Shown: positions 49,714-57,656 of the stretch, piece by piece
Position numbering within the stretch: the first letter of the stretch is position 1
How the letters are laid out: each line of letters begins with the position of its first letter
Assembly (NCBI RefSeq): GCF_030068615.1
Contig: NZ_JASJOC010000002.1
Coordinates: forward strand, 372,001 to 436,000
Source of the DNA: Halostagnicola sp. A-GB9-2
GTDB taxonomy: Archaea > Halobacteriota > Halobacteria > Halobacteriales > Natrialbaceae
Reading direction: 5' to 3'
Length of the DNA: 64,000 bases
Made by a program: the position numbers and the translations under genes
The notes under the pieces: generated by a model
Told to the model about the DNA's origin: nothing
The model's database searches: none
Seen by the model: the letters and a program-made list of their open reading frames with translations, nothing else

Positions 49714-52383
49714 ATGACAGCAACCGACCCATCCGCGCCCGGCTGTACGCTCTGTGCCCTCCCGACCGAGGGAGTCGATGTCAGCGACGGCGACGGCAAC
49801 CAGTTCTGCTGTGTCGGCTGTCGAGACGTTTACGACGCGCTCGGCGATCTCGAGGACGTCGACGCCGCCGACGTTCGGGAACGGCGGAACGAGGCTGAAC
49901 AAGGCGGGGAGGAACTCGAGCCCGGCACAGAGATACCGGACGACCACGATGCGACGTTTCTCGAGGTCGACGGGATGCACTGTGCGACCTGCGAGGCGTT
50001 CATCGAATCGGCGGCCATGTCGACCGACGGCGTCAGCGGGGCCAGCTCGAGTTACGTGACGGACACGGTTCGGATCGACCACGACCCCGATGCCGTCTCC
50101 GAAGAAGAGCTACAGGACGCCATCAGCGGGCTCGGCTACAGCGCCTATTCCCGCGACGACGCGTTCAGCCGTCGGCAGGCGGACAACTGGGCGATGGGAC
50201 GGGTCATCGTCGGCGTGTTGATGGGGATGATGGTGATGCTCCAGTACATCGTCCTCATCTATCCGGTCTACTTCGGCGGGCTGTTCTACGACGAGCAGAC
50301 GACGGAGTTCATCGAGAGCGCGCTGGCCAGCGAGAGCGCGACGGTGTTCTACCTCGTCATCGCCGCGCTGACGACGATCATTCTAGCGATCACCGGCAAG
50401 CCGATCCTACAGGGTGCGTACGTCAGCGCGAAGACCCGTCAACCAAATATGGACCTGCTCGTGGCCATCGCGGCACTCAGCGCCTACCTTTACAGTACGC
50501 TCTCGATCATCGTCGGCGGCGACCACATCTACTACGACGTGACCGTCGCCATCATCGTCATCGTCACCGTCGGCGGCTACTACGAGTCATCGCTCAAACG
50601 CCAGGCAACCGAGCGGCTCTCGGATCTGACCTCCGTACAGGTCGACGAGGCTCGACGGGTTCGCCGCGGCGGGTCGACGGACGCCGACCAACTCGAGGAC
50701 CGCTCCGAAGACGTACCGCTCGAGGAGCTCGAGGCAGGCGATCACGTGCTGGTTCGAACTGGCGAGCGGATCCCGATCGACGGCGAGGTAGTCGACGGCG
50801 ACGCATCGGTCGACGAGGCGGTCGTCACCGGAGAGTCCCTCCCCGTTCGAAAGGCCGAGGGGGACGCAGTCGTGGGCGGTTCAATGGTCTCCGATGGCGC
50901 GGTGACGGTTCGCGTCGGTCCCGATGCGACGAGTAGCCTCGACCGGATCACCGAACTCGTCTGGGACCTCCAGAGCGGCACCCACGGCATCCAGAAACTC
51001 GCCGACAAACTGGCGACGATCTTCGTCCCGCTCGTCCTGGTCCTCGCAGTCGTCGTCACCGCCGTCTACCTCATACTCGGCGCTGGCTTCGCCGGCGCGT
51101 TGCTCGTCGGGCTGACCGTTCTGATCGTTTCCTGTCCGTGCGCGCTCGGACTGGCGACGCCGCTGGCGGTCGCCGCCGGCATCCGGGACGCGCTAGCGAA
51201 CTCCATCGTCGTCTTCGATGACAGCGTCTTCGAACGCATCCGCAACGCCGACACGGTCGTCTTCGACAAGACCGGAACGCTGACGACGGGCGAGATGAGC
51301 GTCATCGAACCGGATTCGGGCGACGGAGACGGACCAAACATCGACGATGACCTCCTCGAGAAGGCCGCGGCCCTCGAGTCCCGATCTGCCCATCCCATCG
51401 GTCAGGCTATCGCGACCGCCTGGGATCGGCCGGATCGGATTACGGACGGCGGAACACCTCGAGAGGAAGTTCCGGATGATGGACCGTCCCAGGAGCGCCT
51501 CGCGGAGGAGGAACGACCGCGAGAAATCACGGCGTACGAACGCCAGCAACGGCGAATAGAGGGCGAGCCGACAGGTTCGATCGAGGGTGACGTGGGATCG
51601 GATTCCGACCCCGAGTCAGCCCGAACGAACCCGTCCGACGATCTCGTCGACTCCTTCGAAAGCCATCGCAAGGGCGTTTCGGGTGTCGTCGCCGGCGAGG
51701 ACATCGTGGTCGGTCACCCCGACCTATTTGCTGAATTGGGCTGGACCGTTCCGACGGAAATCCGTGAACGAATCGCGAGCGGTCGCGAGACGGGGCGGGT
51801 TCCTGTTGCAGTCGGTCGCGACGGGACAGCCGAGGGCGTGATCGTCGTCGGCGACGAACTCCGCGAGGAGTGGCACGAGACGCTGACCGCGATTTCCGAG
51901 GCCGACATCGACGTCGTCGTTTTGACTGGCGACGACGCTCGAGCGGCGGGCCGATTTCGAGAGGACGACGCGGTTGATCGGGTCTTTGCGGGCGTCCCGC
52001 CGGAAGGGAAAGCCGAGACCGTCGAGCGGCTGAAACAAACGGGGCGGACGGTCATGGTCGGTGACGGGACCAACGACGCGCCGGCGCTCGCGGCCGCCGA
52101 TCTCGGCATCTCGCTGGGCGGGGGGACGGCGATGGCGGCCGACGCGGCAGACGTCGCACTCGTCGACGACGATCTCACGTCGGTTGAGACGGTCTTCGAA
52201 CTCGCTCGAGCGACCGACCGGCGGGTCAAGGGCAACATCGGCTGGGCGTTCTGTTACAACGGGATCGCGATCCCCCTCGCCGTGACGGGACTGCTCAATC
52301 CGCTGTTCGCCGCGGTCGCGATGGGTGCGAGCAGCCTGCTCGTCGTGACGAACTCCTCTCGAGCGCTGCTCGAGGAAGAATAG
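49714..52383 (+). CDS. Heavy-metal P1B-type ATPase, CopA/CcoI-like
   Basis: The 889-residue protein has an N-terminal cysteine cluster (Cys11, 14, 32, 33, 36; CTLC, FCCVGC) of the type found in CcoI/FixI ATPases, then an HMA domain with GMHCATC (Cys90, Cys93), eight membrane helices including CPCALGLATPLA, the phosphorylation site FDKTGTLTTG and GDGTNDAPALAAADLG. This architecture fits copper export for heme-copper oxidase assembly rather than plain detoxification. Between the phosphorylation site and the nucleotide-binding fold is a long acidic, probably disordered insertion (about residues 565-645). The frame extends upstream to 49309 through the preceding gene; ATG 49714 is clearly the start. 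Confidence 0.9.
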   Translation: MTATDPSAPGCTLCALPTEGVDVSDGDGNQFCCVGCRDVYDALGDLEDVDAADVRERRNEAEQGGEELEPGTEIPDDHDATFLEVDGMHCATCEAFIESAAMSTDGVSGASSSYVTDTVRIDHDPDAVSEEELQDAISGLGYSAYSRDDAFSRRQADNWAMGRVIVGVLMGMMVMLQYIVLIYPVYFGGLFYDEQTTEFIESALASESATVFYLVIAALTTIILAITGKPILQGAYVSAKTRQPNMDLLVAIAALSAYLYSTLSIIVGGDHIYYDVTVAIIVIVTVGGYYESSLKRQATERLSDLTSVQVDEARRVRRGGSTDADQLEDRSEDVPLEELEAGDHVLVRTGERIPIDGEVVDGDASVDEAVVTGESLPVRKAEGDAVVGGSMVSDGAVTVRVGPDATSSLDRITELVWDLQSGTHGIQKLADKLATIFVPLVLVLAVVVTAVYLILGAGFAGALLVGLTVLIVSCPCALGLATPLAVAAGIRDALANSIVVFDDSVFERIRNADTVVFDKTGTLTTGEMSVIEPDSGDGDGPNIDDDLLEKAAALESRSAHPIGQAIATAWDRPDRITDGGTPREEVPDDGPSQERLAEEERPREITAYERQQRRIEGEPTGSIEGDVGSDSDPESARTNPSDDLVDSFESHRKGVSGVVAGEDIVVGHPDLFAELGWTVPTEIRERIASGRETGRVPVAVGRDGTAEGVIVVGDELREEWHETLTAISEADIDVVVLTGDDARAAGRFREDDAVDRVFAGVPPEGKAETVERLKQTGRTVMVGDGTNDAPALAAADLGISLGGGTAMAADAADVALVDDDLTSVETVFELARATDRRVKGNIGWAFCYNGIAIPLAVTGLLNPLFAAVAMGASSLLVVTNSSRALLEEE

Positions 52384-52399
52384 ATCGTTCGTACTCAGT

Positions 52400-52735
52400 T
52401 TACAACCACGGAAACAACGTTCGACGAATTCGACCGAGTGTCGACTCCCCACCGTGACGGACGTAAAGCGTCGTTCCGTCGGCGTCGAAGGAGAGTTCGT
52501 TCGCCGGGAGCGCCTCGCCGTCCGGCAGCTGAATCTTGCGGTCTTCGGCCGGAACCGGGCCGCCGGTACTGGTCCCGAACAGCGTCGAGGACTGGACCTT
52601 CGGCTCAGTGACAGGGCCGCTGTATTCGATGGTGTAGACCGGCGTTCCATCGTCCTCGGATCGTTCCCAATCGACGATTTCGCGGTCCGGTGTCGTTCCG
52701 ATCATCTTCGAGTCAACTGGTTGAACAAAATCCAT
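52400..52735 (-). CDS. 111-residue protein of unknown function
   Basis: The protein opens MDFVQPVDSKMIGTTPDREIVDWERSEDD and is beta-rich in appearance (VYTIEYSGPVTEPKVQSSTLFG), with a conserved-looking middle part (KIQLPDGEALPANELSFDADGTTLYVRHGG) and ends RRTLFPWL. No signal peptide or membrane segment is seen. It lies 41 bases downstream of the ABC transporter ATPase gene on the same strand and converges with the copper ATPase. I do not recognise a family. Confidence 0.65.
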   Translation of the reverse strand: MDFVQPVDSKMIGTTPDREIVDWERSEDDGTPVYTIEYSGPVTEPKVQSSTLFGTSTGGPVPAEDRKIQLPDGEALPANELSFDADGTTLYVRHGGESTLGRIRRTLFPWL

Positions 52736-52776
52736 TCAACAACTTATATTTTGGTCATGTCTTCCGACCGCGTCGG

Positions 52777-53532
52777 TCACTCGGATCGTTCTTCGTCGGT
52801 CGTCGTCACGTCGAGGAAGACGTCCTCGAGCGTCGAATCCTCGCCGGTTTCCATGCGTTCGACGAGTTCCTTGGGCGCTCCCGCTTCGACGAGTTCGCCC
52901 TCGTAGAGGATCCCAACCTCGGTGGCGAGGTGTTCGATAACCGGGAGCAAGTGCGTCGAAAGGAAGACGGTCGTCCCGGATTCGGCCAACTCCGTGATGA
53001 CCGCACGAACGGTTCGGGCCGCCCGCGGGTCGAGCCCGGAGGTCGGTTCGTCCAGAAAGACGACGTCCGGTTCGTGCATGATCGCCTGGATGAGCCCCGT
53101 CTTCTGGCGCATTCCCTTCGAGTAGGTCACGATCCGGTTGTCGGCGTCTTCGGCGAGGTCGAGTCGCTCGAGCAGCGAGTCGATCCGCTCCTCGATTTCC
53201 CGGGGTTCCATGCCGCGCAATCCGCCGTGGTACTCGAGTTGCTCGCGGGCCGTGAGTTCCTCGTGAATCGGTGGCGATTCGGGGAGATAGCCGATGTGGT
53301 CGATCAGCGCCTCTCGGTCGGTGATCGAGGCTCCCCCGACGCGGCCGGAGCCGCTGGTCGGTCGTATCAACCCGGTCAGCATCTTGATCGTGGTCGTCTT
53401 CCCCGCGCCGTTTGGCCCGAGAAAGCCGTAGATCGCTCCCGGTTCGATCTCGAGACTGAGTTGGTCGACGGCCGTCGTCTCGAGATACTCCTTGGTCAGT
53501 TCGTTCGTGGCGATCGCGTGGGTATCACTCAT
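52777..53532 (-). CDS. ABC transporter ATP-binding protein
   Basis: The 251-residue protein has GFLGPNGAGKTTTIKMLTGLIRPTSG (Walker A), TYSKGMRQKTGLIQAI (ABC signature variant YSKGM), VVFLDEPTSGLDPRAARTV (Walker B) and FLSTHLLPVIEHL (H-loop). It resembles the DrrA/CcmA/NatA group of exporters. It pairs with the membrane protein encoded immediately upstream on the same strand. An in-frame extension to 53604 adds 24 residues without homology; ATG 53532 is used. Substrate unknown. Confidence 0.9.
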   Translation of the reverse strand: MSDTHAIATNELTKEYLETTAVDQLSLEIEPGAIYGFLGPNGAGKTTTIKMLTGLIRPTSGSGRVGGASITDREALIDHIGYLPESPPIHEELTAREQLEYHGGLRGMEPREIEERIDSLLERLDLAEDADNRIVTYSKGMRQKTGLIQAIMHEPDVVFLDEPTSGLDPRAARTVRAVITELAESGTTVFLSTHLLPVIEHLATEVGILYEGELVEAGAPKELVERMETGEDSTLEDVFLDVTTTDEERSE

Positions 53533-53638
53533 TTCGGTATCGGGCTCCTGACTGGTTGGTCCGGTTTTTGAGTCTGTTCGATCGTTCGTAAAATACGTCG
53601 CCACCTACTGTTGTGAAGTGCATTTTGTGTCATCCGAT

Positions 53639-55273
53639 TCACCGTATCTGATACGCCCGATATCGCTCGATTGCGGTCTGGTATGCGGACATTGCGATCC
53701 AAATAGTGAGACCGATTGTCAGTGGTATCGAGATGAATTGCACGAATCTCGCTGGGATTCCGACGGTTGCGGTCCATTCGTAGACCGGCTCGATATTTCC
53801 CAGTAACGCCGGTATCGCCGCAAGCGACACGACTCCGAAGATCTTCCCGAGTCGGCGGAACCCCTTCGATCCCATTTCCGCGTATATCGGCACGTCGGTG
53901 AAGAAAAACGGGACGGTGACGTACTCGTAGCGCTCGACGTCCATCCCGACCGCGAGGCTGACGCAAGCGGTACACGCGCTGAAGGCGACGGTACCGATGA
54001 CGATCAGAATCGTCTCGAAAACACCGACCGGGCTGGCGAATCCGACCAGAGCGATCAGGATCGCGAAAACAGCACCGGCGACGGTCGAGAGCAAGACGAG
54101 ACCGGTGACGAACTGCCGCGCCGGGACCGTCGTCAAGAGCATCGGCATGACGCGGTACTCGGTGCCGACCGGATCGGAACCGAACGCGATTCCGGCCGAG
54201 AGGCCGACCATGAGCGCGAAATACAACAGGGGGATGTTCGCGCTCCCGCCGAGGATCAGCGCGGGCAAAGCGAGGAAAAAGACGCAGAGAAACGTGTACC
54301 CCATCGATAGCAGTCCTCGCGGAACACGTCGCTCCATGAGCCAGCGCTCGCGGGCGACGGTGAGCGCGGGACGCGATACGTAATCGCCGAACAGTCGTTC
54401 GAGTCGTCCCGGCGTGACGAGCGAGCGCGAGCCGTGAGTCGGCGTCGAATCGTCCGGTTCGCGCTCCCAGGTGCGCCGAACGAGGACGGTCGTCGCGCCG
54501 GCGAGAGCGGGAACTGTCACGAGGACTGCGCCGATTGCACCCACCCCGCGAGCGCTATCAGCACCCAGACCAGTCGCGCCGAAGAACGCGAGGTCGACGA
54601 ACCACGCTATCGGAACGGACTCGAGGGATGCAAACAGCGGGACGAGCGACAGCGAAGTCTCCTGGAGCACGAGCCACGCGACGAGAAACGGGAGCCAGCC
54701 GAACACGACGAACAAATCCCTGTAGAATCCTCCTCGAGCCAATCGCTGTCCGACGAACCCGACGGCGAGCCTGCCGACCACGCCGACACAGACGGCGACC
54801 GCGACCAGCCCGGCAATCGCCGCCGTGATCGTAAACGCAACCAGCGGCGATCGAAGCCCAATCGCGGTGCCGACTGCAACGGCGACCGTCGGCCCGACGA
54901 GGTAACGCGCCGCTCGAGCGAACACGAAGATGAGCAACCCCAGGGCACCCGCTCTCGCCGGGACGGTCGTCAACAAGAAGTCGGCATCGAGGCGTTCGAA
55001 CCGCCGGTGCGTGATCTCCGAGCACCGCCAGACGAGCAGGACAAACGCGATGGGTGCGATGAGTTCCAGTTCGTCGACGCGGATTGATTGCGCCGAGGCG
55101 ATCGTCGTTCCGACGGCGTGTGCACTCACGCCGAGCACTCCGCTGATAGCCAGCGCCAGCACGAGGAAAGCGCGTCGACCCGTCCACAGGTTTCCGGAGT
55201 CGGATTCGCGCCGGCTGCGTCTCCACTCGGTGCGCGCGATCAGGACGCCCTCTTCGATGCGGAGCCATCTCAT
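53639..55273 (-). CDS. ABC transporter permease-like membrane protein
   Basis: The 544-residue protein starts MRWLRIEEGVLIARTEWRRSRRESDSGNLW and then has about 12 hydrophobic segments. An amphipathic N-terminal stretch before the first membrane helix is common in ABC-2-type permeases of haloarchaea. With the ATP-binding protein 106 bases downstream it forms a two-component exporter. No solute-binding protein is present, which supports export. The protein is larger than most ABC-2 permeases and may be a duplicated form (two groups of about six helices). The transported substance is unknown. Confidence 0.8.
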   Translation of the reverse strand: MRWLRIEEGVLIARTEWRRSRRESDSGNLWTGRRAFLVLALAISGVLGVSAHAVGTTIASAQSIRVDELELIAPIAFVLLVWRCSEITHRRFERLDADFLLTTVPARAGALGLLIFVFARAARYLVGPTVAVAVGTAIGLRSPLVAFTITAAIAGLVAVAVCVGVVGRLAVGFVGQRLARGGFYRDLFVVFGWLPFLVAWLVLQETSLSLVPLFASLESVPIAWFVDLAFFGATGLGADSARGVGAIGAVLVTVPALAGATTVLVRRTWEREPDDSTPTHGSRSLVTPGRLERLFGDYVSRPALTVARERWLMERRVPRGLLSMGYTFLCVFFLALPALILGGSANIPLLYFALMVGLSAGIAFGSDPVGTEYRVMPMLLTTVPARQFVTGLVLLSTVAGAVFAILIALVGFASPVGVFETILIVIGTVAFSACTACVSLAVGMDVERYEYVTVPFFFTDVPIYAEMGSKGFRRLGKIFGVVSLAAIPALLGNIEPVYEWTATVGIPARFVQFISIPLTIGLTIWIAMSAYQTAIERYRAYQIR

Positions 55274-55469
55274 AATCGTTCAGCGGCTCCCGTGACGGAT
55301 CATGTCAGGTGTAATGGAGTATTGAGAAGAATGATACATATTCTTTGCCATCGGATTTGGACCGACTTCGGAGAACATCTCGAGAGCGACACGAAAGCGT
55401 GAGTCGTCCCTCGCGTTGCCGTCTGTTTCCTGCTCAAGGCTTACCCGGGTACTCCACGTTCAACGAACA

Positions 55470-55733
55470 ATGCTCGAGTTGTATCAGGCCGAAGGCTGTC
55501 CGCACAGTTCGAACGTTCGCGAGAAACTCACTGAGCTCGGTGTCTCTTACGTCGCTCACAATCCCCGACTCCCCGGCGATCAGGGCGGCGACGTTCTCAA
55601 CGAGCAGACGTACCGGGCGCTGACCGAGTTGGGCGACGAAGACCAGATCCCGTACCTCGTCGATCACGACCGCGAGGAGAGCAGATACGACAGCGACGAA
55701 ATCATCGAATACCTCGAGACGCACTACAGCTGA
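55470..55733 (+). CDS. Glutaredoxin/GST N-terminal-domain-like protein
   Basis: The 87-residue protein starts MLELYQAEGCPHSSNVREKLTELGVSYV: a thioredoxin-fold strand, a CPHS active site with a single cysteine, and QIPYLVDHDREESRYDSDEIIEYLETHY with the cis-Pro (IPYL) and the SDEIIEYL helix of glutaredoxins and glutathione S-transferase N-termini. Glutathione is not made by most haloarchaea (gamma-glutamylcysteine is), so it likely works with that thiol or as a monothiol redox protein. The upstream frame from 55416 overlaps the promoter; ATG 55470 is chosen. Confidence 0.85.
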   Translation: MLELYQAEGCPHSSNVREKLTELGVSYVAHNPRLPGDQGGDVLNEQTYRALTELGDEDQIPYLVDHDREESRYDSDEIIEYLETHYS

Positions 55734-56280
55734 GGGGGCTATAGGTAGCTGAGCTTCACTCTTGTCGCCAGAGAAGCCGGCACTTGCCGACGGGAATCAG
55801 CAACGCGGTTTTCTGCCTCGAAAGGAATTTCCCTCCTCGAGACGGAGTTGCCAACCCTTGCGAGTTCTTGGCAAACAGTGTTACAATAGTCTCGCGTGTA
55901 CTCCGATGGCCCGCAAAGGGCCAGAACGCGATAGCGGTACGGTACCCCTACCCAATTGCCCGAACTCCAGATGTGACCGTGAGACCGTCAGGGCGAATAC
56001 CATGGGTTTTCCACCTGGACAAGGCACTACCATCACCTTGTCCAGGGATGCGACTTCCGGCGAGGCGACGGTTTCGACGTTCCGTACAGGAGACGACGAG
56101 AGAGCTGCCGAGAACCAACTGGATCCATTATGATCAATGAATATATTGATCTGGACGTGAAATACCTCTGTCAGCAATAATTAAGTAATCGCTCGTGCTA
56201 GGTTCATTGGTACTTGGTGCCAGTGAACACACTACAAGTACCGATCAGCGCTCTACGCGGAAAGAGTGGAAGTGATTTCG
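55734..56280. other. Intergenic region with two inverted repeats
   Basis: About 550 bases without a gene that I can support. CCTGGACAAGG (56014-56024) and CCTTGTCCAGG (56036-56046) form a perfect 11-base inverted repeat around an 11-base loop. GGTACTTG (56210-56217) and CAAGTACC (56236-56243) form an 8-base inverted repeat with an 18-base loop, just upstream of the DUF1059 gene. Composition is more AT-rich than nearby genes. Several overlapping small reading frames in both strands have no recognisable content; a decayed mobile element is possible but not shown. Confidence 0.4.
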
Positions 56281-56454
56281 ATGGCAAAAGCACACAAACT
56301 CGATTGCGAGTCGGTATCGGACACGTGCCGGTTCATCATCCAGTCGGAAAACGAGGAGGAAGCGGTCGAATTGGCTCAGAAACACATGGAGGAGGTCCAC
56401 GGACAGGAATTTTCGGACGAGGAACTTCACGAGGACCATCTACAAGTTGTCTAA
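56281..56454 (+). CDS. DUF1059-family small protein
   Basis: The 57-residue protein, MAKAHKLDCESVSDTCRFII, then a helical segment NEEEAVELAQKHMEEVHGQEFSDEEL, matches the DUF1059 family from memory: short, acidic, with two N-terminal cysteines at about residues 9 and 16 and a conserved HxxxxHG-like region (KHMEEVHG). The function is unknown; the cysteine and histidine pattern could bind a metal. An in-frame ATG five codons upstream (56266) is an alternative. An 8-base inverted repeat lies 38-71 bases before the ATG. Confidence 0.75.
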   Translation: MAKAHKLDCESVSDTCRFIIQSENEEEAVELAQKHMEEVHGQEFSDEELHEDHLQVV

Positions 56455-56531
56455 CGACCGGCCAAAGTCGGTTCACGAGGTCTCTCTTCTCTCTTCGCTA
56501 TAGTGGTCTTGAACAGCTACTTGAATCCCGA

Positions 56532-57626
56532 TCAAAACCCGGGCATCAGTTCAGCCGGGCCGAAAACGCCGTACTCACCGGATCGGTTTCGACGAACACC
56601 CGTCTTCAGGTAACCAATCGCCGGCCCGTTGACGTTCGCCGCCATACTCGTGGCGTCGTCGAGTTCGAACGTGTTGGTTCCCGTCTCGCCATCGAAGGTG
56701 GTTCCGGTCACCGAGACGGTCGTCGTCGTCGGTTTCTCGTCGTGTTCGACATCGAGAATACCGCCGACGGTGACGTCTTCGGCGTCGCAGATCCCGGCAC
56801 GCTCGAGCAAGACGTCGTCCGCGTGTTCCATATCCGTAAACTCGATGACGCCGTCGTGGTCGTCGATGATCGCCTCGATTTCCTCTTCCGAGAGTTCGCG
56901 TGCAGTCTCGATATCGTACTCCGGCAGATGGGCGATATCCTCGCGAACCGTTCCGCGATTGTCTTCGTACCCTGACTTCAGGCCGACGCCCCACCAGATG
57001 TCGACCGACTCGATCTCGACGAACGACTGTGCGGCGAGCGCCGCTGCCCCGGTGAGAAGCCCCGGTGTTGCACCTGCCCCGCAGACGAACGTGATTCCGG
57101 CGTCCTCGAACGCTTCTGTACGGTCGTCGAGCATTCCGATGACTCGAGAACGCTTGAGTACGTCGACCATGACGCCGGAGTACCCGCCCTCGAGGAACCG
57201 ATCGGCGACCCGTGGGATGAAGTCGTGTTCGTAGTTCGGCAGCGCGAGCAGGACGGCGTCGATGCCGTCGCCGTGGTCGATGATATCCTGGATCGAATCC
57301 TCCGAGGGGCGGGCCTGCTCGGAGGCGACGACGCCCGCGTTCTCGCCGTGTTGTTTGACGCCGGGAGTGGCGGTTGCCCCGCCGTCGGTTTCGAGGGTCT
57401 CGTCTCGCGAGTCGTCGTCTCGAGAAGTAGTACTCTGTGGCCCACTGTCGATGTTCCCCTCCGTCGCCTCGAGCAGTTCGTCGACGTCTAATCCGTCGAA
57501 GTCGATCGCGACGCCGTGACGATCACACGCCGCGACCGGCGTGAGTCCGTCTTTGTGCTGGCTCACCTCGAGCGTTCGTCGGCCGATTCCTCCCGTTCCG
57601 AGCACCGCAAACGTCGTGTCGTTCAT
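56532..57626 (-). CDS. Saccharopine-dehydrogenase-like NAD(P)-binding protein
   Basis: The 364-residue protein starts TFAVLGTGGIGRRTLEVSQHKDGLTPVAACDRHG, a GxGxxG Rossmann motif. After an acidic Ser/Thr-rich insertion (residues about 57-112) it continues DAVLLALPNYEHDFIPRVADRFLEGGYSGVMVDVLKRSR and VCGAGATPGLLTGAAALAAQSF, features of the saccharopine-reductase/homoserine-dehydrogenase-like superfamily. The C-terminal half (VGGILDVEHDEKPTTTTVSVTG) is a dimerisation-type beta sheet. The substrate is not known. It lies 30 bases downstream of bioB on the same strand and ends at GVFGPAELMPGF. A link with biotin synthesis is only positional. Confidence 0.75.
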   Translation of the reverse strand: MNDTTFAVLGTGGIGRRTLEVSQHKDGLTPVAACDRHGVAIDFDGLDVDELLEATEGNIDSGPQSTTSRDDDSRDETLETDGGATATPGVKQHGENAGVVASEQARPSEDSIQDIIDHGDGIDAVLLALPNYEHDFIPRVADRFLEGGYSGVMVDVLKRSRVIGMLDDRTEAFEDAGITFVCGAGATPGLLTGAAALAAQSFVEIESVDIWWGVGLKSGYEDNRGTVREDIAHLPEYDIETARELSEEEIEAIIDDHDGVIEFTDMEHADDVLLERAGICDAEDVTVGGILDVEHDEKPTTTTVSVTGTTFDGETGTNTFELDDATSMAANVNGPAIGYLKTGVRRNRSGEYGVFGPAELMPGF

Positions 57627-57656
57627 CGTTGAGTATGTTGTGTGGTCGGTCGTCTC

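Noticed and set aside
55762-56177. Overlapping small frames on both strands near the 11-base inverted repeat
   Set aside because: They conflict with each other, have no recognisable domain and lack promoter signals; a decayed mobile element was considered, but no transposase motif or terminal repeats were found.
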